The notes below the pieces were generated by a model. That model had not been told where the DNA came from and did no database searches. It saw only the letters and a list, made by a program, of their open reading frames with translations. A stretch of DNA of 64,000 bases. It comes from Blasia pusilla. Lineage: Eukaryota > Marchantiophyta > Marchantiopsida > Blasiales. Position numbers and translations under genes: made by a program. Below, one piece after another: positions 1 through 10,959 of this stretch; position 1 is the stretch's first letter, and each line of letters begins with the position of its first letter. The stretch lies in contig CM114271.1 in NCBI GenBank assembly GCA_050084515.1, positions 42,532,001 to 42,596,000 of the forward strand, written 5' to 3'.

Positions 1-786
1 TCTATTTCGCAACTGGCGGGAACGATTACATCCACAACTATGTTACCAACGACACAGACGCTGCACTCCTGCCCCACGAGGCATTCAATGCCCTCCTCCT
101 CACGACTTTTGAAGCCCAATTGAAGGTTAGATCTACTCGAAATAAGTCTAAAAGACCGCGGAAGCTGCTACTAATGACTACTCTCGTGAAGCTTGCTTTT
201 ATGTGAGAGACCAAATGCCTGACTGACTGTCGAGATATACCTTGGATCATTTGGCCACAATGTTCTGAGCTTTCAATTGGTTGTGATGTGCAGACGCTGT
301 TTTATGCGGGAGCTCGCAAGATTGTTGTGCTCGGGATCGGGCCTGTGGGATGTGCTCCTCACTTTCTGTGGGCTACCGGCACGACAACCGGCGAGTGCAT
401 GACGAAAGTGAATGGGTATGTATCCGAGTACAACGATGGACTGAGAACTATGATCGGGACCTTCAATGAGCAGAATCGCGGAGCTCATGTCATATACCGA
501 GATATCTACAACGTTGTCTATCAGCTCTCCAAAAGCCCGCTCGATCACGGTGAGCTCCTCTGACAACAGCATGGGGACTTGTTTGTAGGTGTCCGTCACA
601 GGTGGCATTTCAAATCTGAACTTCAGATTTGCTCGAATTTGTCGGGGTCTGTTCACCCGCGACATAGAAATCTTACCCTCACCCGCGACCTGGCCATTGT
701 AAAATTGCTGCGACGCGGTCGGAGAAGTTTGTGTGCGATCTACTAAACACCCGATGTGTCATGCGGTGAGCGTGGATCGAACACGC

Positions 787-829
<43 letters not shown>

Positions 830-1209
830 CCGCGCATGTCTTCTTTTTCCTTTGTCATTCTATTGAAATAACTATTACTGAAATGATCGCAGGTTTTCTC
901 GTTGGATCCACGGCATGTTGCGGTGCAGGGCCTTACGGGGGCGGCAATCGGTGCCTAACTCCTCTCATGGCGTGCTCCAATCCGTCGCAGTACGTCTGGT
1001 GGGATTTGTACCATCCTTCTCACCGTGCCAATCACTTCATAGCATCTCAAATCTGGAACGGCGTGGATCCTGCTTTCGAGATCAACACACCTGCTCCTTC
1101 ACCTTCTACCGATACCGGCGGTCTAAGCAACAGCACCATGCGCAAGCCTACCATCACCTTCATGACTCTTCAACAACTTGCGCTTCTTGACTTGGGCGAT
1201 ACGGACTGA
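1..1209 (+). CDS. GDSL esterase/lipase, 3' part (three exons, 5' end outside window)
   Basis: Secreted-type GDSL/SGNH lipase that hydrolyses esters of lipids or cell-wall polymers; substrate unknown. Read exons are 3-125, 294-549 and 893-1209, with GT-AG introns at 126-293 (phase 0) and 550-892 (phase 1); stop at 1207-1209. The first exon carries block III (GNDY). The second continues with VLGIGPVGCAP. The third has GSTACCGAG and the block V catalytic Asp-His in WDLYHPSHRANH. After this, a Ser/Thr/Pro-rich tail of about 40 residues is longer than usual for the family. Block I (GDS) and the signal peptide lie upstream of the window. The reading frame is intact and splice sites are canonical, so the gene looks functional. 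Intron 2 contains an antisense tRNA gene. Confidence 0.88.
762..833 (-). tRNA. tRNA-Phe (anticodon GAA)
   Basis: Cloverleaf on the minus strand inside intron 2 of the GDSL gene. D arm (GCTC AGTTGGGA GAGC), anticodon stem-loop with GAA at 799-801, variable loop and T arm (GCGTG TTCGATC CACGC) all match plant tRNA-Phe as I remember it. No CCA is encoded. The 5' acceptor strand reads GCGGGA, apparently one G shorter than the usual GCGGGGA; the lost base would face an unpaired A, so the acceptor can still fold with a bulge. Internal A and B boxes are intact. It may be functional or a very young pseudogene. Confidence 0.85.
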
Positions 1210-2600
1210 TCTCAAGCTTCACAAACTCTTCATTTCAAATGGGCCCCAAAATAGCTCATGAGCTGCCGTAAGCGACTGAAATGGTTCACCGTGAACAATT
1301 TTTTCATGCAAGTCCATCTTAGTGTTATTCTTTATGGTCGATTTTCGCTTGGGCAGGAAGTCTCCGTTTTGAATGTAGGAAACCAACTTTGTATGAGTAA
1401 CAGAAAGTTAATTTCGCCATGAGTGCGGGCAGTCACGTTGAATGTCAATAAATGTACATGTTTCTATTCGGATTTGATCGATTGGGCCTGGCTGTGCGAA
1501 CGGGCCATCTGCGTAGACAATTTTGGGACACTCCGCAACATTTGCAGACATGAAAATCGGGACGAGGATATTTTTTACGAGACAGCAACCATCCTCTGAG
1601 AGTCCCGAGACGTGTGGAAGGTCCACACGGTATGAAAAGCATTGCATATACCCTGTGCATCCTCCCATGACATGAAATGCTTCCCCAGGTTTGGATTCAC
1701 CTTAACAGCACGAGGTCGAAACTGGGTCCATATCTAGTTGTCATCCGGAAATTGTCGATCCGAGTCCTTATTTCCTATAAGGATTACGGATGTCGTACAT
1801 TCGTTCGAAGCTTTTCTTCTATCATCCGCTAATGTCGTACATTCGTTCGATGCTTTTCTTCTATCATCCGCTAATGTGGTATGTACTTAGTGGTCAAGGA
1901 AGAGCCTTTAACGGACCATGTTGAGTGGGCTCCGTATCTCACATAAACCAACACATGGTGGAAGAATTTCTCACATCGCACTGCAGGTAGCTTGGATATT
2001 AGAACAGAGATTCATAGGTTAACGCATGTTTCTCGCTTTTCTCACCGGCGTAACTGGAATTGATTTAGCCGGGAATCATTCCCACTGGGTTGAGCGCCTA
2101 TTCGTAGGCTTCTTCCGCGCTGGTGACAGGGTATCCAAAAGTCTTAAGTTTTCAATGGAATTTCTGATCTTCTATGTTGTATTATCCTTGGAAGGATCGG
2201 CAGTGATGCCAATCCTAAAGGGTTGAAAGAAATTTTGTCGGCCATATGTCTTGATAGTCCATACAGCACACATCCGAAATGCGCGTGGTATACATAACCA
2301 ACCGACCCTTTTTAATACCAGACAGGGCTGGTTTCTCAGAGTATATAGCTTGCACGAACTAGTTTTTTGTTCTTCACTTATGGGTTATCCCATTAAACCG
2401 TAACAGTTTGTCATCGTGAATAACGGAGAGACGAGTTACATACCCATCCACAAATGAGAGAGCATGACACTTGGAGCTCGTTGGTTGTATCATAGCGACA
2501 GGGCTGCTTGTCGCAGTCTCGAGCGAGAGCGGAGTCACGAGATTGGTGTACTAGCAAGTGAGCCAACCAATTAGGGTAGGTGTGTCAGGGGACCCACCGA
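1210..2600. other. Intergenic stretch downstream of the lipase
   Basis: 3' flank of the lipase gene. No open frame here resembles a known protein. It holds the 42-bp tandem duplication at 1791-1874; nothing else was recognised. Confidence 0.5.
1791..1874. repeat. 42-bp tandem duplication, two copies
   Basis: Units at 1791-1832 and 1833-1874 differ at one base (AAGC versus ATGC). The near identity indicates a recent duplication, probably replication slippage. Confidence 0.9.
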
Positions 2601-2612
2601 AGGATCCTACAA

Positions 2613-2719
2613 TATCGACCTCGTCCGTCCACTACTCCGAGTGCTATCTACCACGGCACTCGGAGTAGTGGACGGACGTGAAATATAGCACACTATCGAC
2701 CTCGTCCGTCCACTACTCC
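2613..2719. repeat. Foldback repeat: perfect 23-bp inverted repeat plus a third direct copy
   Basis: Arm 2622-2644 is the exact reverse complement of 2656-2678, with an 11-nt loop. The left arm and its flank recur as a direct copy at 2694-2719 (26 bases identical to 2613-2638). The strong hairpin suggests a small foldback transposon or MITE remnant; no transposase is attached. Confidence 0.85.
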
Positions 2720-3189
2720 AACGGAATATTCTTTGCCAATGTCCTCTTGGTTCGGGGCAACCCGCTACATGGATTTCATGTAAACCCGCCAAAGGATGGA
2801 TTTCATGTACATATAATATGCACAGAATCTTTAAGAATTTTGGAAATTTCTTTTTCATAATAGTAAAAAGATTCTTGTTGTTTTTGTCATGTGCCAACCA
2901 AAGAATTGTTTGCAAATAAAAATAAGGTGCATGTTTGGGAGAGGTGAGGTGTTAAAATATGCGGACGTGAAATATGGTCTTGGGTGGGTATATCACGTCT
3001 TTTAAAATACATCGGTGAGATCTAGTAGACCGCTTTCGTGAGTAGTGGAGGATAGACTCAGTACATCAAGGACGACCTGCTGAGGCCTCGAGAACCATAT
3101 TAAAAAACTTTGTTTCGGCTCATTTGGAGTCATTGAAAAACTTATTATTTTAGGTAAGTACCATTTTGTGTATATGATCAACTTTATAT
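2720..3189. other. Non-coding, no recognised feature
   Basis: No gene seen. The word ACGTGAAATAT next to the foldback at about 2677 recurs at about 2965, so some of this may belong to the same small repeat family. Confidence 0.4.
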
Positions 3190-4849
3190 TTTTGGTAAGT
3201 GATCATTGACTTCCTACATCATGTCAAGAGCCAAGCAGGTGACTTGAGAGAATAGGTTAGTTACCATGGAGAGAGCTTGGGAGAGGGTAAGGGTATACTT
3301 CAAGGAGAGAGAGCTTGAGAGTTCATTCTCTCTTTGTTTAACCTCTTGGCATAAAGCGGCGGAGCTATGGTCCCTTGCCTTGTGAGTGTAACCCAAGCCT
3401 CTCATCAGGAGAGTGAGTTTGGTTTGACATGAGAGAGAGTGCACACCTTTGAGAGCTATGGTGTGAAATGGTGTAGAGAGAGATTGGATCTTATTTTACA
3501 AAGAGAGAATGAGAGAGCTTCATGGGGGAGCTCACTCGTCACTCGTTGTTTTTGCAGGTTGGGGACCGTGGTCCCCGTTCAACGGCTCATGGGAGTGCTC
3601 ACCGGAGCAAGGGCTGCTTTGATTGTTCTTTGCATTTGCCGATTTTTGGTGTGGAAGAGTGGTGCGCGGAAGCGCTGCCCAATTTTTGATAGGGATTGAT
3701 TATAGGGGCGGGTTGCCCCATGCCAGTGCTCTCGGGAGCACTATGTAGCTTGTTGATTTGAACTTTTACAGGTTTTACATTTTCGTTGGGAGAAATCAGT
3801 GCGGAAGCGCTGCCGAATTTTGTGTAGGAGAAAGAGACATTGGGCTTTACAAAAGTCCCTGTCAGTTTTTACTGGAATGTCCGATTCTAAATATTTTTTG
3901 GTGCTGTTGTAGATCATCAAGCTGTGCACACTGTGCAACAAATAGTGCGCAATTTGGAGTTTTGAGCAAAAATTATGGTCAATCTTGAAAAATTTCAATT
4001 GCTAGGCAATTTTTAGGGTTAAATTGTTCAAACCCTAAACCAGCGCCCACGCCGGCGGCGGCCCTTGCCGTCATAGTCACCATCAGCGATCAACCATCAT
4101 CGTCAACGGTCCATCGTCCATTGTCCACCCTTTGGTTGCTATTGCCGCCGTTACGGAGTGGAGGGTCTTCTACGACGTTCATTGATTCTCTGACTTGCGT
4201 TGCCACCACGTACTTTGTTTTGGCCGCCACCGTCATCGCAGTTTTGTCATCAACCAGTGATGGCAGACGACCTCCGGTTATGGTGTTTGAGTTGTGATTT
4301 CATGCTGCTATGTTGTGATTAGTAGCCGCTCGACGACGATCGAGTACCGTGCTGTGACGCCCGTAGCCGCAACGCGCCGCCGATTGCCACGCCGTGCCGC
4401 TCGTGGCCGCATCCCATCGTCTCGATCGTGGAGCCGCACCATCATTGTGGAGCAGAGTGTGGGTTTATTGTTGATTGAGGAGGGTATGCCGCCAAGTGCC
4501 GCATCCCACCATCGAGGGCCGTGCTGTTCGTAGCCGATTTGTGCCGCCTGCAACGCCGCACCGTTCCGATGGAACCGCAATGTCTATCGAGGAGTTTTGA
4601 GCAGCGTCAGTACGGGAGGAGTATGACTTGCTGATTGGAGGAGTTATCTCCACGACAGAGTTGGGGTCGAGATTTGCAATTGCTGAGGAGCGACATCGAC
4701 ATGTGTTCAGGTTATCCATTATGGTCCTTTATCCTGCACGTGTGAGGGATTCTGGGATTTGGGTAGTTTATTTGGGGATATTCGCTGTGTGGATACTGAG
4801 AGCATCATTTATGCATGTGGTTTAGGGAACATAGAACTATGTGGGATGT
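3190..4849 (+). other. Probable 5' leader (and possibly decayed LTR) of Gypsy copy A
   Basis: Non-coding GA-rich DNA upstream of the copy A gag. The word GCGGAAGCGCT occurs at 3666-3676 and 3801-3811, and again at 35275-35285 in the leader of copy B at a comparable place, followed in each case by similar T-rich sequence. That supports a leader role. I could not find an LTR here that matches the copy A 3' end. The part from about 4040 to 4560 is rich in CCG/ACC trinucleotides and could be an unrelated insertion. Confidence 0.45.
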
Positions 4850-5118
4850 CCAGAGTTGAGGGTAGGTTGTCGATGAGATGATAGTCTGGTCGATTTGGCG
4901 CACCACGCCTCTTGTTGCCGCACGTTACACGTCTTGGGGAGGGAGAGTGTAGATTGAGTGCCGCATGTTTGGGATGAGAGATTGAGGGATTACTCGTGAG
5001 GCGAGAGTGATCGGATGAGAGGGGCAAGAGGGTCATCACGGCGACCATTCGGGACTTTGAGAGGCGAGGTGGTGAACCCAAGAGTACCTGTAGAGGTTTC
5101 AAGCAGAGTGGCGCGAGG

Positions 5119-6330
5119 TTGCGAGGATCTCCATGTGAGGGACCACCTCGACCTCCTTCTTTGTCATCGTCAGACGAGGAGGAGGGTGTAGAGGAGTTTG
5201 TGAGCACATCACCACACATTGTGAGTGGTCCAACCAGTTGGGCATACGAGATGGACGACCGGGGTAGAGGACCTCGTAGGTTTTCAGGTGCAGTAGGTAC
5301 GATTGAGTTGCATGATGTCAAAGCAGAGTTTAGGAGCTGGCCAGAAACTCTAGAGAGTTCAACCCGTTTACAACATGGAACGGTATGTTCCAGAATTTAG
5401 AGGGGGCGCCCATGGACGATTACCATGAGTTCTCTCACAGATATGCACGTGAGATCGAGGCATGGAGGCCCTACTATGACCCACATTATGTGTCATGGAC
5501 GGAGCCGTTCCCAGATGAGGAGGAGGAGTTAGGAGAGGCTACTTCCTCTTCCACTAGTGACGTTTTAGGAGGGGTCACTCGCACAGGAGTAGTTGCATCG
5601 TGTAGTCGGGTTCGTCCCAGGTTCAACCCTATGATTGAGTTCTTTGCTGAGTTGAGGGCGAGCTACTAGGGGGTAGGGATGGAGAAGTTGCGGAGCATCT
5701 ATGACTCCTAGAGGCGCCCGAGTGAGAGTTTGCGTGAGGTTTACACTCGCTTGCGCCGGTTGATCAACGTCACTCAGGGGGTGACAGAGGCTCACGCTAT
5801 CTACTCATGGTACGCGATGCTAGACCGGACCGTGCGGACACGGGTGCGGGAGGGGTGCTTCTTATGAACACCTCCCCTACATTGAGAGATGTTTTTAGGA
5901 GCGCCGAGAACATTGAGCACAACATGGCGGAGGAGATCGTAGTCACCATGGGTTCAGGGCGAGAGCAGTCGCGATTGTCTACACCACCTATGCAGCAACG
6001 TGGACTCCGAGATAGGTTAACTGTGGCACCACGAGCTCAGGGAGGATACCGGGAGGCCGTGCCACAGAGACCTGCGCCTTCATATGCGGCTCAGCAGCAA
6101 CCACCTACTATCACTTGTTGGTCATGTGGTGGAGCCCATCATCAGCACGATTGCACTCGTCAGGGTCATGGACGTGTGCCTCAGCATGGAGAAGGAGATG
6201 GTGCTGCACCAGGAGGTTATCAGTGTGACTATTTTCAGAGGTATGGTCATAGACACGCCAGGTGTTTCACTTAACATCCTGAGTTACGTCCAAACCGAGG
6301 GCCAGAGAGGGCACCAGAGCGAGTAGCCGG
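5119..6330 (+). pseudogene. gag of copy A (capsid-like region and two zinc knuckles), frameshifted
   Basis: Would form the virus-like particle that packages element RNA. Pieces lie in different frames (about 5119-5400, 5385-5669, 5807-6274). The N-terminal part is acidic and Ser-rich, then comes a conserved block beginning RRFSGAVGTIEL and a Trp-containing retrotransposon-gag core. The first zinc knuckle is CWSCGGAHHQHDC, with three residues between the second Cys and the His rather than four. The second knuckle has lost a Cys (CDYF instead of CDYC in copy C). TTA has become the stop TAA at 6272-6274. The true start is uncertain because similarity to copies B and C begins upstream of any ATG. 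Confidence 0.82.
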
Positions 6331-6477
6331 TCCGGATGGGCTAGAGATCGTGCACCAGGTGGTCCCGTTGGGGGATGAGGAGCTGGAGTTGCCCAACACG
6401 GTGGTGGAGCTGCCCGTGGAGGAGGTAGAGTCCTACCACCTAGATGCATCGAGGGAGATGCCTGGCGTGAGGCTAGG

Positions 6478-7900
6478 ATGGTTGTTCTGATACATCAGCT
6501 ACAGGAGCAGATTGCTGCTATAGGATTGAAATTACCCGATGCCGGATCAGTGGCATCGACATCATATGGAGCAGTGAGAGATATGGAGGATCCTGGTTGG
6601 ATGTGGGGCATTGCCTAGATGGAGGCAGCCGCAGTTGTGATGTGTAGAGCAGCCGCAGAGTTGGATCCACAGCGAGGGGAAGCCAGGAAACAGACTAGGC
6701 TTCCTCAGTCTTTCACGTTGTCCGAGGCGATGAGGACCCCATCGGTGGGTCCTGATCAGACTTCCTGGAGAGTTGGTGATGTTGGTTTGCAGGCACGGAG
6801 GGCAATGGGAGAAGCAAGTGCGACCACTCCTATTGTTGAGGGGCATGTGTCGAGTACGTTTTTGGGGGCTGCCACCATTGTGTACCGCGCTCCTTTATTT
6901 TCTGCTTTCGATGTTATGACGTTGGGGGGTACGCCCGCCGAGGCTTTTCGGCTGGCCGCTATGCTATGTGAGCGTGGAGTTTGAGTTCTTCCATCACGTT
7001 TAGAGGTGATTGCAGAGGAGGTGATGGACCTGCCCTTGGAGCGGATGCTCGGGCCGTCCACGTCAGATTCATGGCAAGCTGTGGTTGCTAGGATGGCGGA
7101 GATGCCCGTTAGACCCGAGATAGAGCGTGCCATGGCTTGTCTTGGTGTTGTGTTGCTAGATAACCAAGGAGAGGTCTTCCAATTGGTGAGTCCCGGAGGT
7201 AGAGCTTTTAGTCCAAAGCGCATTTTGTTGGATTAAGGAGCGCAACCCCTGATGTTAGGGAAAGCGTCATTCAAAGGATTGGGCTTGACGAGAGCCAATG
7301 TGGAGCGTTTTCCATTCCGGATACAGACATCCTTGGGTGGAGCAAGTACCACACAATATATCACTCGATAGGAGGTTGTGGTGAGGATTCTCCCGGGACA
7401 TCCTACAGATGAGTCCGTGGGGCGAGCCAAGGCGATAGTGACTGATGCAGAGTCCTACGACGTCTTGGTTGGTGGAGCAGTGTTATACCCAATGGGGTTT
7501 GCCCTTGATTATTGGGAGGAGTCAACGTCCTACAGACCAGGATGGCAGTCAAGTGATGGGCGCTCATTACCCGTTCAATTCACAAGTGTAGTGATTGAGC
7601 AACGGCCAGGAGAGATGGCGACCTTAGCAACATTTACCATTGCCATCACTTGGCCTAGTGATTTGATTGAGGGACATGTCCATGTAGAGAATACTCCTGT
7701 TCTTGACATTTCTATGGAGAGGAGTGTTATGGTAGCCGCATCATTCGGTGGATGAGAGGTGCCGCTGTGGGGTTTGACTGAGGAGCTTTGACGATTGGCA
7801 GATGAGCACGTGTAGACCACGTGGAGCGAGGCATTTGCACCGGAGCGTGACGGGTCTGAGGAACCCGAGGTAGTTGGGAGTGCTATGATGACACCCTTGG
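6478..7900 (+). pseudogene. Aspartic protease region of copy A, stop in the active site
   Basis: Retropepsin-like protease that would cleave the polyprotein. A Gln-rich linker (QLQEQIAA) leads to the protease core. Copies B and C read LLDSG at the active site, but here the Ser codon is TAA (7234-7236), so the enzyme is destroyed. Further stops are TAG at 6616-6618, 7369-7371 and 7813-7815 and TGA at 7789-7791; copy C has CAG, CAA, CAG and CGA at these places. The downstream PLMLGKA and YDVLVGGAVLYP blocks are well kept. A linker of about 60 residues joins it to the methyltransferase. Confidence 0.85.
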
Positions 7901-7929
7901 ATACCACATCCATTGTGTGGTGTAACCGG

Positions 7930-9177
7930 AGGAGGGTATTCGAGTGTTAGATCTCTTTGGAGGGATTAGCACCTGGTTAGCTCTTGTTTTGCAGGCAAGA
8001 GTGCGAGTACAACAGTACACGTATGTAGAGAGTGATGATGTTATGAGGCGCGTCTCACTATGACATATGGCGCAGTTACGCCTACGTTTTTTTGACTTGT
8101 TGTCTGCGTCCACGGTACAAGAGTACCAGAGTTCCCTACCGAGGGATATTTCGTTGTTGGGGGTGCAGGACTTAGAGCGGGTAGGGATCATTGATTTGGT
8201 TATTTCTGGTTGGCCATGTCAGAGCCAATCGAGTGCTGGACGAGGCCGCGGGTTGGCTGACACTCGGTCCAGTTTGTTTTGGGAGATGTTGAGGGTCTTA
8301 TGGTAGTTGCAGGAGCACCAGTCTCGTTCTCCAGCCTACATTCTGGAGAATGTGCCGATCTTAGGAGACTCCAGGTCACGGGTGGTGACGAGTGGTCATA
8401 AGGTGCGTGTCTGGATTGGCCCAACAATGTTCTTGGATGCGGCGAGTGTAGTATCTAGAGCCCATCGCCCGCATCTATGGTGGACCAACTTGGTGCCCCA
8501 TGCGATGTTACGGAGGGCGTATGTAAGAGTGGAGCACCCCTCCCATTTTTTAGTGGATTCCATTATGGATCCAAGTCGTCAATCACAGGTAGTGAGGCAC
8601 GATGATCGACCACCGTTGACTGTGGTCAACAAGGTAGCGAGCAGAGCGAGCGCCTTGCCCACGTTGTGAGTTTTCCGCTTCCTATGCATACAAGGAGGCC
8701 GGTCCTGGCTTGGTTTGGGATGACCAGGTTCAGCGGTTGGTGGAGCCCAACGCGGACGAGAGAGAGCGAGCGATGGGATTTTGGGGTAGCGGCAACACCG
8801 TTAGTGTCAGAGGCATCACGACGCCATGTCTTGGGTCAGGAAATGGACCTGAACTGCTTGACATGGATCCTCAGCTTGGGAGTGGCTGAGCAGCGTCGTA
8901 TGAGATCGCGACAGATCATAGCGGTTGTGTTGGTGAGCCCCATGCCTACCAAGACGGTGGAGGCAGTGGCTAGGGGCGAGACCTGAGGAGACCTACACAC
9001 CATGAGAGATCAGGAGAGACACCCTTGGACTTCTTGGGATGTTTTGTAGGTACGCCAGAGATGATAGCCACAACATTGAGCGTGGTTTCGGACACTGCAC
9101 GTGGAGGAGATCAGAGTTTGCAATTGGCTGCAGGAGAGCGACCGAGTGTTGTTGTTCGAGATGAGGTTGCACCATAG
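7930..9177 (+). pseudogene. C5 cytosine DNA methyltransferase domain of copy A (DNMT3-like), decayed
   Basis: Would transfer methyl from S-adenosylmethionine to cytosine C5. Motif I (VLDLFGGIST, SAM binding) at 7941-7976; motif IV GWPCQ with the catalytic Cys codon at 8217-8219; motif VI ENVP at 8346-8357; a motif VIII-like block (AHRPHLWWTNL) near 8461-8495. The tail SEASRRHVLGQEMDLN near 8806-8853 resembles motifs IX/X. The order is linear, unlike the permuted DRM enzymes. The AHR...WWTNL block recalls DNMT3 and phage-type enzymes, whereas PCQ is typical of DNMT1/bacterial enzymes (DNMT3 has PCN), so the subfamily is inference. Stops at 8061-8063 (TGA, from CGA) and 8304-8306 (TAG, shared with copy C), plus a frameshift before 8666. 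Followed by the conserved TAG at 9175-9177. Confidence 0.85.
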
Positions 9178-9183
9178 CAATCA
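9175..9183 (+). other. Conserved leaky-stop context TAG-CAA-TCA between methyltransferase and RT (copy A)
   Basis: In-frame TAG with the frame open on both sides (RDEVAP, stop, QSPIPAPESP). It fits UAG-CAR-YYA, the tobamovirus-type readthrough context. The same stop and context occur at 40535-40543 (B) and 59758-59766 (C, minus). Seen directly; function is inferred. Confidence 0.6.
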
Positions 9184-9216
9184 CCGATACCCGCGCCGGA
9201 GAGTCCTACCGTAGTA

Positions 9217-10880
9217 ATGATGGAGATTTGGGAGCCATATATGGGCCCTAAGTTGACAAGAGGAGAGTGGCGCCGGATTCATCAGTTCCTCAAGAGTTAT
9301 AGGAGCTGCTTTGCGTTTAGCATGGAGGATTTGGGTACGCTGAAGGGACCGGGGATCCGCATTGAGTTGTCGAGTGGTACGCCGATCTTTCGACGACCCT
9401 ACAGGTACAGTGATATGGAGAGGGCTCTGATTTAGAGTAGGAGCCAGGACTTGGTCGGAGTAGGATCTAGTGGAGATGTCGCATGGGGAGTATGCATCTG
9501 CCACTATCATGCCCGCCAAGAAGGATGTGCATGGCAACTGGATGGATAGGCGGATGTGCGGGGATTACCGACCTATCAATATGCAGACAAAGCCTGATAG
9601 GTATGCCATGCCCACCCCTAAGGAGATCTTTGATGCGATTGGTCACGCAAACGTCTTTAGTTCATTGGATTTGCAAGCGGGATACCATCAGCTGCCTATC
9701 AGATTGGAGGACAGACAGAAGATGGTATTTTGGGGCATCGATCCTCACGGGAAGGATTGTTTGTACCAGTGGCGGTTCTTACCATTTGGGTTAAAGAACG
9801 CCCCGACTGAGTTTCAGAGGGTCATAGATAGGATCTTGGCTGGTCTGGATTTTGCTAGGTGTTATATTGATGACATCGTGGTCTTTAGCGCCACGGTTGA
9901 GGAGCATGAGCGACATCTAGAGGAGGTGTTTTGACGATTGCAATTACATGGGCTGAAGCTACATCCAGGCAAGTGCAAGTTCTTCTATGACCATATTGAG
10001 TACTTGGGTCATATGATATATCCTAGGAGCCTTGGTGTTCAACAGACAAAGGTAGAGGCTATCTCACGCATTCCACACCCTACAGATGTGAGCCGTGTTT
10101 GCGCATTCATGGGATTGGAAAACTTCTATCGGCGGTACGTCAAGGGATTCAGTTCGATTGCAAAGCCGCTAACCTTGCTGACCAAGGTGGATCACGAGTG
10201 GCATTTGGGGGATGAGCAGGAGCAAGCATTTCAGTTGCTCAAAGACATGTTGACGTCCGTGCCCATCTTGAGGAGACCGATTAGGGGGCGTCCTTTCCAG
10301 TTGCACAGAGATTGGAGCATGTTGGGGCTTGGAGCGGTGCTCATTCAACATGATGATGAGGGTAGAGAGTTCATGGTGGCTTACACTAGCCACTTGAACA
10401 ACGCTGCAGAGACAAAGTACAGCTCGTATGAGGGTGAGTGCTTGGCTGCGGTGTGGGCTGTCGCGCATTTCAGGTGTTACTTATTCGGCAACGCCTTTAC
10501 CATCATCATTGATCATCAACCACTAAAGTGGTTGATGGAGTCCGACAAGCTTATAGGGAAGCTTACGAGATGGGCTCTATTATTGCAGGAGTATGTTTTT
10601 CAAGTGGTACATAGACTTGGGATGCTCAACCAAGATGCGGATGGGTTGAGTCATAACCCATGCCCGAGTCAGCGAGATACGACTGGAGCTCGATGGCATG
10701 GAGAGAGTGATGAGGAGTCAGTGCCAAGATGGCACGCGTTAGCCTATTTAGGCATGTTGGCTATGGAGAGCCAGAGTGTGGAGACTTCGATGGCGAGGTC
10801 TAATGGAGAGTCCTTGGATCCCGAGGCCAGTGAGGAGATGACAAGTGGCCGAGATATTCATGATGATGGAGTAGTCTTGG
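9217..10880 (+). pseudogene. Reverse transcriptase and RNase H of copy A
   Basis: Copies element RNA into DNA. RT motifs include YRPIN, SSLDLQAGYHQ, FLPFGLKNAP and the catalytic YIDD at 9863-9874, intact. The connection region (FMGLENFYRRYVKGF) leads to RNase H with its Asp (DWSMLGLGAVL), Glu (YEGECLAAVWAV) and Asp (IIDHQPLKWL) positions kept. The frame shifts near 9440-9470, and stops stand at 9433-9435 (TAG for CAG in C) and 9932-9934 (TGA for CGA in C). From 9938 to 10885 one frame stays open for 315 codons, the longest intact stretch in copy A. Confidence 0.92.
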
Positions 10881-10959
10881 AGTAACTTTGTACTGGTAGC
10901 GTTGCGAGCACCGTGGATGCTAGAGAGCGGGATCGGATCCTACAACGAGCCAGACGGTT

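Noticed and set aside
288-563. Separate 91-codon gene starting at 288
   Set aside because: It is exon 2 of the GDSL lipase; the true exon starts at 294 after a CAG acceptor.
733-890. Coding text at the start of the frame 733-1209
   Set aside because: The first part is translated tRNA and intron; exon 3 begins at 893.
6330-6490. A -1 frameshift between gag and protease in copies A and C, which looked programmed
   Set aside because: Fragment D and copy B read through this region in one frame with a Gly/Arg-rich product. The change in A is explained by one lost C (GGGCT versus GGCCT), and in C by small indels just upstream. The ancestral gag-protease frame was continuous.
7930-9177. The methyltransferase as a host gene exon interrupted by a retrotransposon
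   Set aside because: The same domain stands at the same place in three separately inserted copies and continues the protease frame in copy C.
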